Shown: positions 23,285-35,271, numbered from the stretch's first letter. The stretch is DNA of 64,000 nt from Ulota crispa (GCA_963920765.1 OY987243.1:10540001-10604000); one strand, 5' to 3'. Program-made: numbers and translations. Notes: generated from the letters alone by a model not told the origin.

Positions 23285-23915
23285 TATGGGTGCTTCCACC
23301 TTTAAAAGAAGGCCATATGGAGTTCAAGAAAATTTGGCTGGTCATGTCCTCATCGGCTCATCCTGTCGTCATCCTTGTCACAAGATCGGCCGCAGCCATA
23401 GAACTTTTCTTTTTGTATTATCCATTCATGGAGCGACACGCACCCTAGAATGCATGCGGGCAAGGAAAATACATGGATATGATCATCCACGTGGGCATGT
23501 GACTTTCATTCACATTTTGGTGCACCTAATGTTTCTTTGAGAGGGATTTGGCAATTTTCATCAGATTCTTACTCCGTTTTTTTTTATTATGGAGATAGCT
23601 GGTGTCAAAATGAAGTGGAATTTTGATAAAAATTGTCCAAATTTTTGTCTTGGTAGAACTATTTGATTGTGCTTGCAATCCCTACAGTTTTATCTGTTGG
23701 GGTTAGTGGGGAACATGAAGTAGAATTACTTGGTCCCATTTTCCTCCTCCACCTGTGTCCGTAGGAGGCAATGATCCCAGATGTGATTATTGTGGTTATA
23801 TGCAATGACTTAAAAACACATCAAAATATGCTAAAATTTAAATTTCACACTTCGATATGCACATTTAGTGTTGCTAGAGTAAAATTGGTGATTTTTCTCT
23901 ATTCAGCCCCCCCTT

Positions 23916-24118
23916 ACTTATGTAATTGAATTGGCAGTGGTGGTGGTTGCACTTGACAGTTTCATAGGCGAGGAGGATAATTTTGCAAAATTCATCTTTA
24001 GTTTCACTTAAAAGTAAAACTTATATAATTGAGTTAGCAATGGTGGTGGTCACACTTGACAGTTTCATAGGTGAGGAGGACGATTCTGCAAAGTTCATTT
24101 TTAGTTTCACTTAAATAT
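23916..24118. repeat. Two-unit tandem duplication, period 103 bp
   Basis: ACTTATGTAATTGAATTGGC at 23916 recurs as ACTTATATAATTGAGTTAGC at 24019. Both are followed by a GTGGTGGT block, GACAGTTTCATAGG and TTTAGTTTCACTTAAA. No function inferred. Confidence 0.75.
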
Positions 24119-24299
24119 AGAGTAAAGTTCAAGTTTAACTAAGCTATAAATGGAATAAAATAAAAGTTGAGGGGCACAAGGATAGCAAGCATAGGAACAG
24201 AGGGGCGTATGGCTAGGGGGCATGGGGATAGGGGGTGATGTGGCACATAGTTGATGCATCACCCTATCAACCCATTGGTACAACAGGTGTCTATATTGA

Positions 24300-24709
24300 T
24301 TTATTAATAGCAAACAATTTATCACATAAATATTATATGATTTGAAGGGCATGAAAATTTTCTTTTTGAAAATGCAATAAAATTTTGATTTGGACACTAC
24401 ATGATTTAGATACTTCACATCATATGTTAGCTAACTTCCAAAAAACTTAGAAGCCTCTCCAAGTCAAGTATAAATAAGGAAATTTTAGTAAAGGGGTCCC
24501 TACTATTGCCGTCCCTTTATTAAAATTTCCTTATTTAGGCTTGTTTTGGAGAGGCTTTTAAGTTTTTTGGAAGTTAGCTAACATATGATGTGATGTATCT
24601 AAATCATGCAATGTCCAAACCAAAATATTATTGCATTTCCAGAATATAAACATTTATGCCCATCAAGTCATATAATTTTATGTGATGATCTATTTTCTAT
24701 TAATAGATC
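24300..24709. mobile_element. Long foldback element, copy 1
   Basis: Arms of about 170 bp pair around a centre near 24495; for example CATATGTTAGCTAACTTCC on the left and its inverse on the right. Related to 53681-54111, which shares TTAGCTAA-TTCCAAAA and GGTTTGGACA. Confidence 0.75.
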
Positions 24710-24777
24710 AACCTTGATATATTGGGACTATTTGCCAAGAGGATTGAGGATGCCCTAATAAAACACTAAAGTAGACA

Positions 24778-24976
24778 TACCCATTCCCTACCATTGAACC
24801 TAATGCCGCTCAAATGTGCACAAGCACACATTTGAATTCTCAAATTAAGCATGTCATAGGTGTCTTATTGTTTGTGCACATAAAATAAGACATCTATGAC
24901 ATGCTTAGATTTGAGAATTCAAATGTACGCTTGTGCACATTTGAGCGGCATTAGGTTCAATGGTCGGGAATGGGTA
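24778..24976. repeat. Near-perfect inverted repeat, arms about 95 bp
   Basis: TACCCATTCCCTACCATTGA at the left is inverted at the right (TCAATGGTCGGGAATGGGTA). Pairing continues through CCTAATGCCGCTCAAATGTG and GAATTCTCAAATT to an apex near 24880. High identity suggests a young foldback insertion. Confidence 0.8.
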
Positions 24977-25107
24977 AGAGTCCCATGGTTCTCTCTAGAC
25001 ACTGAAGGCAACATCCACAGGTCTCCTCCAACTATCCTCTACTATTGTAGACACTTGTAAGACACTAGACACTTGTAAAATAGGCCAAAAAATCTTGGGC
25101 AGGATAT

Positions 25108-26387
25108 GGTAGAAATACCATAAACGGTTCAAATAAGCCACTTTAGCATGTAAGATATGGGATTTTCTTGAGAAATTAAGCTCAATTTGTGGAGAAACAA
25201 AGATAAGGAAGAGTGCAAAAAAAAAAACTCAAAAATGAATATTTTATGCAATATAAATGTGGATTTAGGGTTTGGACCAATTCTAGTTTCATAGGTGCAC
25301 CGTAACCCCTAAAGGACCATTGTCCCTTCAGCTGACATTTGTGATTTCGGGCATGTACGTATGGCTAAACTACTTTGTGTAATTTTTCAAAACTTTTATG
25401 GAAGGTGAGGAATTCATAGATCTACGCAGGAATGTAATTTTTTCTTCATTCCGACATTTATTGAAGAAGTTATGCATGAAAATCTAGAAAAAGCTGCTCC
25501 TCGGGCAGCCAAAAACTTCTTGAAAAATTACATTTTTTTCAAAAAAAAACTTGAAATAGGTTCTTTAGACTTATATAGAAGCGGGGAGCTTTGAATCATT
25601 CAATTTTGATAGATGAGATGAAAGTTATGAGGAGTTTTTGTTTGCGGGTAGTTCTAAATTCTCTACTATGAAATAAACTTTGAAGTCCTTTGTTTTACTT
25701 AATTTTCAATATTTTGGAAAAATAACAAAATCAAAGGATGTAGATTGTTTATTACAACATTATAACCGTTGGGATTTGCATTTCTCATTTTTATAATTAA
25801 CTCTCAACAATTTAGTGTTTTGACTCATTCTCTACTTCTTGTTACTTACTATTTTTTCCTATGTGTTGTATAGTTCTAATTGATTTGAAAATTCTTGTAC
25901 ACATACCTAACTTGGTGTACTACATGGGAAAAATAAAGCTCAACTTTGTATAGAGTAATTTTTTTGCTCTAAGAGTGGTCAAAGCCTTCTAAAATTTTTG
26001 GGCAGCAGCAAAAATGACTTTTTTTAGCAATTTAGATGTAAATAACTCACTCATTTTTGTGTAGATTGAGCTGATTTTTTTACCACGTGTACCTCTTGTA
26101 GTCTACTATAAGATCTTACGATTGAATTCTTGTAAAAACTTTTTTTTCTTACCATTGTACTTGCTTCCCCAAAAGTGGCAATTTTCTATGTTTTTTGCAA
26201 AAAAAATGGCTTGGTCCTTTAGGGGTTAAACGGCTACCTCTAGAACCTTGTTCTAAAACAAGTTTGAATCAATCAAATGCAAGGAAATAGCATCTTTTTG
26301 AACTCTTTTTTAAAACCAACTCTTGTTGATTTTAGAACAGTCTACTTTACCATTATTGGGGGAGTAACCATTTATGGTATTTCTACC
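25108..26387. mobile_element. Outer element with GGTAGAAATACC ends, host of a piggyBac-like insertion
   Basis: GGTAGAAATACCATAAACGG at 25108 is nearly exactly inverted at the right (CCATTTATGGTATTTCTACC, ending 26387). Between them sits the TTAA-ended element at 25302-26229, so the outer ends appear to be the halves of an older element. Confidence 0.55.
25302..26229 (+). mobile_element. TTAA-ended (piggyBac-like) element, subfamily B, copy 1
   Basis: 928 bp. The left end reads GTAACCCCTAAAGGACCATTG (TTAA changed to GTAA) and the right end TTGGTCCTTTAGGGGTTAA. The interior matches B copies at 28131-29067 (inverted) and 29064-29985, and those at 44388-44686 and 58980-59931. Landmarks are GCTTTGAATCATTCAATTTTGA and TTTGAAGTCCTTTG. 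Non-coding. Confidence 0.8.
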
Positions 26388-26390
26388 TTA

Positions 26391-26823
26391 GTGCATCCCC
26401 AATCCAGCTGTAAACAGCCTCTGGAAAGGGGATATACCTCATTTTTTGCAAAAACGGGGCCCCAATGCAGTTGGCTCTGTCACCTAGAAATTCCCGGCCT
26501 TGTTATAGAAGAGCCCCGCCCCTGCATTTTCTGGCTTTTTGGCAAGCCTTGAAGAACACTTTGGGGCCCCAATTTCTGAAATTCTGACATGTTTAAGAGC
26601 CTTAGAATTTGAATTTTTGGATTTGTGACATGTTCCAGCTCTGAGCAACCAATGCAAGCTTGGAAGGAATATATGGAAACACTAGTTTGCAAGAAATAAC
26701 ACTGATCTGCATTGGGGCCATGGAGACTGGCACAAGGCTCGGCCCTCCCCTCCCTTGCCCCGGGGTCAAGCCCGGCCTGACACCATACAGTGATTAAATG
26801 TAGCGGTTTCATTGGGGATGCCC
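26391..26823. mobile_element. PIF/Harbinger-like element with TTA target duplication
   Basis: TTA flanks both sides. The ends are GTGCATCCCCAAT and the inverse ATTGGGGATGCCC. About 433 bp, more GC-rich than its surroundings, with no transposase. It starts 3 bp after the outer GGTAGAAATACC element ends. Confidence 0.7.
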
Positions 26824-27231
26824 TTAGAGAAAAAGGGAAGAAAATTTGCCAACAATTGTCAGAAAAAGAGTGGAGGCAGGCGTGTGTGGATGCCCTGGTT
26901 CCCAACGGGCTCATTATTTGGGGCAGTGACACGCTGTCCTTTCTGACCTGGTGACGTTTCTCCCAGCTTTACTCCGCCCAAGACCAGCTCCCCCTTCCGG
27001 TCCCTCGAACTGTCTAAATTGACACATCCTAATTGATTAAATGGATTTGAATTGATAAAAAATTGTCTGAATTGGCACGTCCTAAATGACCAATTTTTTC
27101 AAATTGACAATGTTCCCTTGTCATGTAATTTTCAGTAATTGTGTGCTCATTCTCCAAATCACGTTCCTAAACAATCATAACTTTATTTAGCAAAGGTGGA
27201 AATTGCTCATGCTAAAATTCTTTAACCCTTT

Positions 27232-28134
27232 AAAGATCACACACATTTTCACAAAATTCATTAAAAATTGAGGTAGTAAGATTGGATGTGCGGTTGAATC
27301 AAATATGGACCCAATTTTAGTAATCCAACCGTACAAATAAGAAGTAGACCTTGTTTACTATAAAGCACCAAAATCCCAATTAGATCTACCGTTGGAGGTG
27401 AAATATTATAATGATTGAGTGAGTTGTAAGCGGGAATTCTCTAGTTTTCATATTTGTGTGGTTTTGGATCTAACTACTTCATACAAGCTTTGCTTGAGAA
27501 GAGCCTTATATTTCTAGAAAGCTGAGTTTCCCACCTTTCCAATAAGACTGCTTTCACACAAAATGGATAAAAACAGCAATCACAAGGTGTAGCTAAGTGG
27601 AAAAAATGGTTCAAAGATCTCACTTTCTTTGCTACCCAAAAACAATTTTACAAGAAATTTGATAAATGCTATGCAAAATCCAATTGGTGAAAACAACAAA
27701 AAATTGGCCTTAAATGTAGGACAACAAATTTTTAATATGAAATGATAGCACCATTTCAATAGATCTTCAAATATTACAATTATACTACTACCATATAGAG
27801 AAACAATACAAGCGTGTTTCTTGAGGAATTTGAAATTTTTTAGGACTGCACAATTAAAATTTGACATTCTTCTTGGATGTTTGATGTATTGTGTTGTTGC
27901 TTTGATCCATCTTTGACCAAATATGGATACAAATTTTGAGGCCATGCCGTATAAACATCATTATTTAGCAACTCACACACCTGATTTCATTGTATTTTAT
28001 TTTGTTGGATGCAAAATTCTTGTGAGCACAAGCGTTCTTCAAGACCAGTTTCCAAATTGTTGAGCGATTTTACTCTATAAGCCAAAACCACTCTCCTAAA
28101 CCAAAATATGGTCTGGTGGTCTCTAAAGGGTTAA
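27232..28134 (-). mobile_element. TTAA-ended (piggyBac-like) element, subfamily A, copy 1
   Basis: 903 bp. Left end TTAACCCTTTAAAGATCACAC, right end GGTGGTCTCTAAAGGGTTAA. It is nearly identical, in inverted orientation, to 29982-30863; the 121-codon open frames inside (27580-27945 here) are the same residue for residue. The other copy lacks about 21 bp near the outer end. That frame has no transposase motif and AT-biased codons, so I treat it as part of the element and not as a gene. Confidence 0.85.
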
Positions 28135-29067
28135 CCCCTAGAGGACTGAGCCATTTTTTCTTGTGAAAATCACTCAAAACTGCCACTTTTGGAAGGGTTA
28201 GTAAGAAGAGTTTTTTTTTGAAAACTTGGGAAATCCAACCGTAGGATCTTGCCCTAGATTGGATTAGGTACTTGCGGAAAAGAAATCAGGTCATTCTGGA
28301 TGGACATGAGTGAGATATTTACATCTAAAGTTAAAAGAAAAGTTTTTTTTCATGCTGCCGCAAAATTTCAGAAGCCTTTGACCATTCTTACATGAAAATA
28401 ATTGCTCTATGCAACTTTGTGCTTTATTTTTCTCATGTAGGAGATCAAGTTAGCTATATGTGGGAGAATTTTCAAATCAATTGGAATTACACAAGACATA
28501 GGAAAAATTAGTAAGTAAAAAGAAGTAGAGAATGAGTCAAATCACTAAATTGTTAAAAATTTAATTATGAAAATGAAAAATGCAAATCCCAACGGTCATA
28601 ATGTTGTGATAAACAATCTACATTCTTTAAAATTTTTTTTTTTCCCAAATAATAAAAATTGAGTAAAATAAAAGACTTCAAAGTTTATTTTGGAGTAGAT
28701 ATTCCATAACTGCCCGCAAACAAAAACTCCGCATAACTTTCATGTCATTGATTGAAATTGAATGATTCAAAGCTTCTCACCTATAAAAGAAATCTAAAGA
28801 ACCAATTTCAAAATTTAATTCAAAAAAAAAAAAATTAAAGAAGTTTTTGGGCTGCCCGGGCGGGCAGTCCTCCCTTGCTTTTCAGATTTTCATGCATAAC
28901 TTCTTCAATAATTGTCGGAATGAGGAAAAATTTAGATGCCCGCATAGATCTTTTAATTCCCCACCTTCAATAAAAGTTTCAAAAAATGACACAAAGTAGC
29001 TTATCCAAAGGTACATGCCCGAACTCCCACCTGTCCCCCGAAGGGACAATAGTCCTTTAGGGGTTAA
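28131..29067 (-). mobile_element. TTAA-ended (piggyBac-like) element, subfamily B, copy 2 (inverted)
   Basis: 937 bp. It starts TTAACCCCTAGAGGACTGAGC and ends GTCCTTTAGGGGTTAA. The interior is the reverse of copy B1 (25302-26229), for example TCAAAGCTTCTC and ACTTCAAAGTTTATTTTGGAG. It shares its left TTAA with element A1 and its right TTAA with B3. Confidence 0.85.
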
Positions 29068-29985
29068 CCCCTAAAGGACTAGACCCCCTTTTTTAGAAAC
29101 ATAGCAATTTTGAGCAGGTACCTGTGATTGGAGCTTTTTGTATTTTAGGCTGAAATTTTAATGGAATGTGGGGACAAGGTTTATCTTTCATATGCACTAA
29201 ATTTCATGACATTTGGAATTATGAGAAAAAATTATGGCCTAGTATGTTGTTTTTTACGTTTGGCGGATAGCTTGGGCAGATTTTTAAAAATCATTTTTTT
29301 CAAAAACAAATTTTTATTAATGATTTAGGAGATTTATGTGAATGTAGGAAGCTTTGAATCATTCCGTTTGGATCAACGAGATGAAAGTTGTGAGGATTTT
29401 TTGTTTGCGGGCAATTATGGATTCTCTACTCCAAAATAAACTTTGAAGTCCTTTATTTTACTCAATTTTCAAAATTTTGGGAAAAAAACAAAATCAATGG
29501 ATGAACATTGTTTATGAAAACATTATAACCATTGGGATTGGCATTTTTCATTTTCATAATTAAATTCTTAAAAATTTAGTGTTTTGATTCATTCTCTACT
29601 TCTTTTTACTTACTAGTTTTTTTCCATATGTTATACAACTCCAAATGATTGGAAATTTTTTTGACATGTACTTTACTTAGGTGGAATAAGGAATTTGGAG
29701 AAGCACCACCCATATAACCTTTTTTCCTTAGGAATTTCACTTTTTGAAGGGTAGCTGCCCAATTTTTCACAAGACATTTTTGAATATTCAAACCATTCTA
29801 ACTTCCAATTGAAGTGGTGGAAAACTTTGAAATTTGTTTCCACATTTTTTGAAACCATTCTTCCACAAGATCCTACGGTCACATATGCATAAAAATGTTT
29901 TTGTTTACAAATTTGGTTGATGTTCTAAAAATGGTAGTTTTGAAGAGTTTTTGGTGAAAACTTTGCTTGATCCTTTAGGAGTTAA
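29064..29985 (+). mobile_element. TTAA-ended (piggyBac-like) element, subfamily B, copy 3
   Basis: 922 bp. Starts TTAACCCCTAAAGGACTAGAC and ends GATCCTTTAGGAGTTAA. The middle third matches B1 in the same orientation (GCTTTGAATCATTCC, TTTGCGGGCAATTATGG), while the outer parts have diverged. Shares its boundary TTAAs with both neighbours. Confidence 0.8.
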
Positions 29986-30863
29986 CCCTTTAGAGACCAC
30001 CAAACCATATTTTGGTTTAGGAGAGTGGTTTTGGCTTATAGAGTAAAATCGCTCAACAATTTGGAAACTGGTCTTGAAGAACGCTTGTGCTCACAAGAAT
30101 TTTGCATCCAACAAAATAAAATACAATGAAATCAGGTGTGTGAGTTGCTAAATAATGATGTTTATACGGCATGGCCTCAAAATTTGTATCCATATTTGGT
30201 CAAAGATGGATCAAAGCAACAACACAATACATCAAACATCCAAGAAGAATGTCAAATTTTAATTGTGCAGTCCTAAAAAATTTCAAATTCCTCAAGAAAC
30301 ACGCTTGTATTGTTTCTCTATATGGTAGTAGTATAATTGTAATATTTGAAGATCTATTGAAATGGTGCTATCATTTCATATTAAAAATTTGTTGTCCTAC
30401 ATTTAAGGCCAATTTTTTGTTGTTTTCACCAATTGGATTTTGCATAGCATTTATCAAATTTCTTGTAAAATTGTTTTTGGGTAGCAAAGAAAGTGAGATC
30501 TTTGAACCATTTTTTCCACTTAGCTACACCTTGTGATTGCTGTTTTTATCCATTTTGTGTGAAAGCAGTCTTATTGGAAAGGTGGGAAACTCAGCTTTCT
30601 AGAAATATAAGGCTCTTCTCAAGCAAAGCTTGTATGAAGTAGTTAGATCCAAAACCACACAAATATGAAAACTAGAGAATTCCCGCTTACAACTCACTCA
30701 ATCATTATAATATTTCACCTCCAACGGTAGATCTAATTGGGATTTTGGTGCTTTATAGTAAACAAGGTCTACTTCTTATTTGTACGGTTGGATTACTGGA
30801 ATTGGGTCCATATTTGATTCAACCGCACATCTGTGAAAATGTGTGTGGTCTTTAAAGGGTTAA
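29982..30863 (+). mobile_element. TTAA-ended (piggyBac-like) element, subfamily A, copy 2
   Basis: 882 bp. Starts TTAACCCTTTAGAGACCACC and ends TGTGGTCTTTAAAGGGTTAA. It is the inverted near-duplicate of 27232-28134 and completes the mirror-image block centred on 29064-29067. Confidence 0.85.
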
Positions 30864-31755
30864 CCATCTTCAACCTTCGAAGCCTTCATGTGCAATTTCA
30901 TGTCATTTTCCACTGTTGAGGAGGTCCTCTCACGTGTAATGTTTGTCGGAGTCTTCTAAAATTTGGACTAGACATGTGATTGGCTGCTAAGTTGATGATT
31001 AGCGAATTTCATGTATTTATTTGCCATGGTTCTAAAGCTATGCATGGACATCTTTTTTTAAATTATAAATGAGGGGCAATTCCACAAGACATGATAGATA
31101 GGTACAATTGGTTTAAAAAATATTCACACACACTCTCCACACACTTATGCAATATAGCATATGAAGTACAACTGTTGCCTCATCAATGATTTGTGAGCCA
31201 GTGAGGACTTCTAAATTCAAATATGAATTTAAAATTCCCAAATTCAATCTCTTGATGCCTCTTAGGGCACTATCAACTCATACACAGGGTTTGGGACTAG
31301 GAATTGGTTGTCCATGTGTAGCTCCTTGTGCACATAGTTTTGCAGGTCGTTACATCAAATGGATTGTCCTAACCGTGACGCAATTCCCATTACAAATTTA
31401 GGTACAAGAGAAGACACTTACAAGCACTTGCTAGTTGTTGCTAAGAAGTTGCGAATTATTGCAAGCAATATGTCATTCAAACAACAAACGCGGTGGAAGT
31501 CCTAGGGCACTGGGAAACGAGCAAATATGTCGTTCAAGGAGGTCATTTTGACAAGCCATCTCCTAATTACGTGTGGCCATGATTGCCTTAGAGCCTTAAA
31601 GATACCTCATTCTCCCTCAAAATTGACCCCACCAGAAGAAAAGGAGTTACAATTCCATTCCCTTCCCTAACTTGGATTGATGATGCTCTTACATTTTCTA
31701 GCAAGTGGAAAAACTAAGATTTTCCACCCTGGCCTCACAAAACGGCATGCCATCA
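30864..31755. other. Intergenic, upstream of the F-box gene
   Basis: AT-rich to mixed sequence with no coding signature or strong repeat. Confidence 0.4.
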
Positions 31756-32078
31756 GGGCATCATCAATACAACACTAGGTATTTGGCAGGGCCTGGGACT
31801 GCAAAAACACTGCAAATTTTGAAAATTTGGAGTGCCACTATCTAATTATTCTTTATTAGGCATGATTTGCCGTGTTGTTTGTCCTTTAGTTATTTTTTCA
31901 ATGGACGTTAGTTAGTTTGTCCAATTTCCAATACCATATGTCAGTTTATCTATTTGACGAGTTTTTGTATACGCTTTCAATGATATTAATCTCATTTTCT
32001 AATTATACACTAGTCAAAAATAACAGTGTTTTTGCACCCAGGCCCCGCCAAATACCCAGTGCTGTATTGATGATGCCC
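31756..32078. mobile_element. GGGCATCATC-ended element with TCA flanks
   Basis: GGGCATCATCAATACAACAC at the left and its inverse (GTGCTGTATTGATGATGCCC) at the right. The pairing runs about 50 bp and includes GGTATTTGGC and GCCAAATACC. TCA flanks both sides, fitting a 3-bp target duplication. 323 bp, non-coding. Confidence 0.75.
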
Positions 32079-32704
32079 TCAAGCCTCAGCCGTCAAATGA
32101 TGAAAGAAAGCACTTCAGTGACTTATTTGAGCCTAAAATATGCCCAAGAAAAAGTTCCCGAGGTTGATGAACTCAATCACCCTCCTGCCCGGAGAAATTG
32201 GGAGTGCATGGATTCTCATTCACCATGTGAGGACATTTCGAGTGTTCAGTGCGGCATCACTCGACCTGTTCCACTTCCACCCCAGTCACGAAGAATCTTG
32301 GATTCCAAAAACATCGGAGATTCCTGGTCATTGTTCCGTTTGCACTCGATCTTCCGATAAAAAATTTCTAGCTCCGTTTGTTACCTTGGCTGGTGAGTTC
32401 ACGAGGCTCACGAGGTGTCGTCCAAGTTCCAAGGATTCAATCTCTGGAAATTCGTGCTACACAGATTCTCTCGTGACGAATTAAGCTCTCATCTTTCGTG
32501 TTCAGCTTTTTAGGGTTTTTGTTTCTCTGGTGCGACGCTTTGCAGGCGAAGCGTCGGGAACCTCTTGGCAGGAGGAGTGTGTGATCGCTTCTTCGGAGAT
32601 CTCGCAAGGTGTGAGTTGATTGCAAGGGTAACTGGCTATGTCGGGTGGTGGTTGTTCGAGCACGCCATCGCGCAGGCGTCATGGCCACGTCGTTGCTCGT
32701 CTCT

Positions 32705-32845
32705 GACGCTGCGACCAATTTGACCAATTTGTTGCGACGTTGATCGATTTCTGTCGTCTGTTGCGACCAATTTGTTGCGACATTGTTCAATTTTAGTCTA
32801 TTGCGACCAATTTGTTGTCCGATTTCAGTCTGTTGCGAGGTCATA
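32705..32845. repeat. Degenerate TTGCGACCAATTTG repeats in the F-box gene leader
   Basis: TGCGACCAATTTG recurs about four times (from 32709, 32761, 32806) with partial copies (TTGCGAC, ATTTCTGTC/ATTTCAGTC) between. It lies 50-190 bp before the F-box ATG, so probably within promoter or 5' untranslated sequence. Confidence 0.65.
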
Positions 32846-32894
32846 GAGTGCTCTACACGATTATTGTGAGTCGTCCTGGAGTGGCGGTAGAGGG

Positions 32895-35271
32895 ATGGCG
32901 ACCATGGCGATGGCGAATTCGGCAGCCGCGGCATTGATGAGTTTGCAGGTGGTGGGCAATAGCAGCAGCAGCAGTAATAGTAGCACTCTTCAGGGGCTCA
33001 AGCGCCGCGTCGCGCTGACCGAAGAGATCGACGTCGACCTCACGAGAGTGCTCCGTCTACGAAGCTATAATTCCTCGGTGGCGACGCGCGTGGGCGACTC
33101 GGAGCAGCAGCAGCAGGTGTGCGTGTGCGACGAGTTACCCGAGGACGTTCTCGCGCGGTGCCTCGCCCTCCTCGTCTCCTTCCAGGACATCGCCTCGTAA
33201 GTCGCTCCTCCTAGCTATTCTCATTCCCAGCTTCCGTGTAAGGTATCAACACCCATAAGCGTGAAACTAAGGATTTTGGAGTACGAAAATCAATTGATGA
33301 ACTTTGACAAAAAAATATTGTCAAGTTAGCACAAGAAGAGACCAAAAATATTGGCATCAATTTCAAAGTTTCAATTTGCAAGCATTTGTTCACAAAAAAA
33401 TGTCAAAGTTCAAAATCACTGAAAATATATAGTTGTGGGTAGGAGATGCTAAACACAATGCTTATTGAAGTTTTTAGTGTGCTCATATGTTCATAATACT
33501 AATATGAGGAACTCTTAAATAGTGAGATGGGACACTCAAAACTGTCATGTCATTCATCCAAAATCATCACTTTGTCATCATAACCAATTTTTTTTGTATC
33601 TGTTAATCATTGACACAGATTTGCCTAGTAGGCAACACCAATGGGGACACTCACGAAGAGGGGTGTCGCTACCTTAAACTTTTTTCTCGTCAAGTGTGCT
33701 TCAATTCATAGAATTTTTCTTTTGCTTTCTCAATATTGACGACTGTGGATTTTGCGGTTTAGGGCAAGTCAAGTGTGCAAGCGGTGGCATGAAGGAATCC
33801 AACACGCGTTGGGGTCACAAGCCAAGCTCAGCTTTGCGGGGTGGCGTCCCGACGACCCTGCCATAGCGCGCTTGGTGGACTCTGCCGTGGCGCTCAAGGA
33901 ACTGAACATGTAAGTATGATCGCAGTTGCGATCCCTAGCTCTCGCCATTGCATTAGGGGTAAGGTAGACATACCCATTCCTGAGCAGCACTCAATTCTGC
34001 ACCCTACTTTTGAGGTGTTCATTGTCTTCTCTTGAATCCAAAGTGGAGCAGTGAATGCTGCTAGCGCACGCAAATTTTGCCACATGTTAGTTGTTAAGCT
34101 GTTTTGGGAGGGTTGGGATTGAGACTGTCAAGTTCCATTATAGGAACACATCCAAGTAATTTCAAGGTTAATTTAGAGTTACTTATAAGAAATCTACGAA
34201 CTGCAACTTTGCCTTTTAATATAAAATATTTCTACAATACTTTATTTCCACAAAAATGAAGTTCCATGATAACTTGTTGAAAAGCTACCTCTACGAAAAA
34301 AATACCTTGAATTACCCCTAAACCCTTAAACAGTCGAGTATGGGTCAGTCTGGTTGCACTGATTGCATCGTGAATGTCGCGGTATATGGGATTGAGAGAG
34401 GTTTTTGAATCATGGAGCGCGTGCAGATCGAATGGGAGGTGGGGCTGCCGAATCACGGACGCGGGGCTGCTCCGAATCTCGCGGGCGCCATGCTGTCGGA
34501 ATCTGACGTCGATCTCGCTGTGGGGCGTGACGGCCATCACCGACGAGGGCGTCGTGGCGCTCGTCACGCGCGCGACGTCGCTGCAGCATTTCAACGTTGG
34601 CGGCACCTTCATCACTGACGTCTCCATCCTCGCCATCGCCAACCACTGTCATCTTCTCAAGGTACTCAATACATTCCACTTTTGCACTCACTTTATAAGT
34701 ACGTTAGGAGGTTCTAAAAGTGCTCAAGCTCTAAAAGTGCCCACCTTCTCAACTGTAAGTTATTATTATTGTATATGCTGTTTTTCATAAGCTTCAACAT
34801 TGTACAGATAACGTACATCCAATGAGGGGATCCATTTTAGAGTCTTGTGCCACTTTAATTTCAAAATTTCATAACTAGTTCCATAATGCTTTAGACAATA
34901 TGAAATAAATGTCAATTCCTCTTGTCTTTTAAGGAAAATTTATCAAAAAATATTTCAAGAAGTTTCACCTCCCTTAAAATTCAGTTTCAGTTCAGCCCTT
35001 AGATGGTCGGTTTATGAGTCTCTTACCTTGGTATGAATGGTGAAAGTTTTGATACTGACGCAAGCGTTGGTGTGCGATTGTCCAGTGCATGAACTTGTGG
35101 TGTTGCCGCCACGTGACGGAGGCAGGGTTGCTGACGCTAGCGCATGGCTGCCCCAACCTGGAATTCATCAACGTCTGGGGCATGAGCATCTCTTCGTCGT
35201 GCCGCCGGCGCCTGCAACTGCGCAATCCCAACCTCCAGCTCCAGCCGTTGCTCAACTTCCCCCCGCTCTAG
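32895..35271 (+). CDS. F-box / leucine-rich-repeat protein
   Basis: Four exons: 32895-33196, 33763-33909, 34427-34661, 35086-35271. Donors are GTAAGT/GTACTC-like, acceptors end in AG, and phases 2, 2, 0 match, giving 289 residues. The N-terminus is Ala/Ser-rich. The F-box (about residues 80-112) reads ELPEDVLARCLALLVSF...SQVCKRWHEG. LRR units of the RNI/AMN1 type follow: CRITDAGLLRIS, LTSISLWGVTAITDEGVVAL, LQHFNVGGTFITDVSILAIA and RHVTEAGLLTLAHGCPNLEFINVWG (to about residue 265). The family role is to bind Skp1 through the F-box and hold a target on the LRRs in an SCF ubiquitin ligase; the target is unknown. It is short for an F-box/LRR protein, with only about four to five repeats, and resembles small plant F-box/RNI-like proteins. 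Codons are strongly GC-ending. Introns 1 and 3 each carry a TA-flanked transposon. Confidence 0.85.
33241..33674. mobile_element. TA-flanked element with AGGTATC ends (F-box gene intron 1)
   Basis: The ends are AGGTATCAACACCC and the inverse GGGTGTCGCTACCT, each flanked by TA. The AGGTA start is shared with the family at 13402. A partial relative starts at 58690 (AGGTAGCAACACCCATAACTG). It makes up most of intron 1. Confidence 0.7.
34703..35028. mobile_element. TA-type AGGTAG-ended element, diverged copy (F-box gene intron 3)
   Basis: The body matches 13402-13737 (TTTCACCTCCC, AAATTCAGTTTCAG, CCCTTAGATG) but the ends have decayed (TTAGGAGGTTC on the left, GAGTCTCTTACCT on the right). It fills most of intron 3 and ends about 57 bp before exon 4. 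Confidence 0.7.

Noticed and set aside
27580-27945. 121-codon open frame on the - strand, duplicated exactly at 30171-30536 on the + strand
   Set aside because: Both lie inside inverted copies of one TTAA-ended element. The sequence has AT-biased codons, no transposase catalytic motif and no splice context. Identity reflects recent duplication of the element and not protein-level selection.
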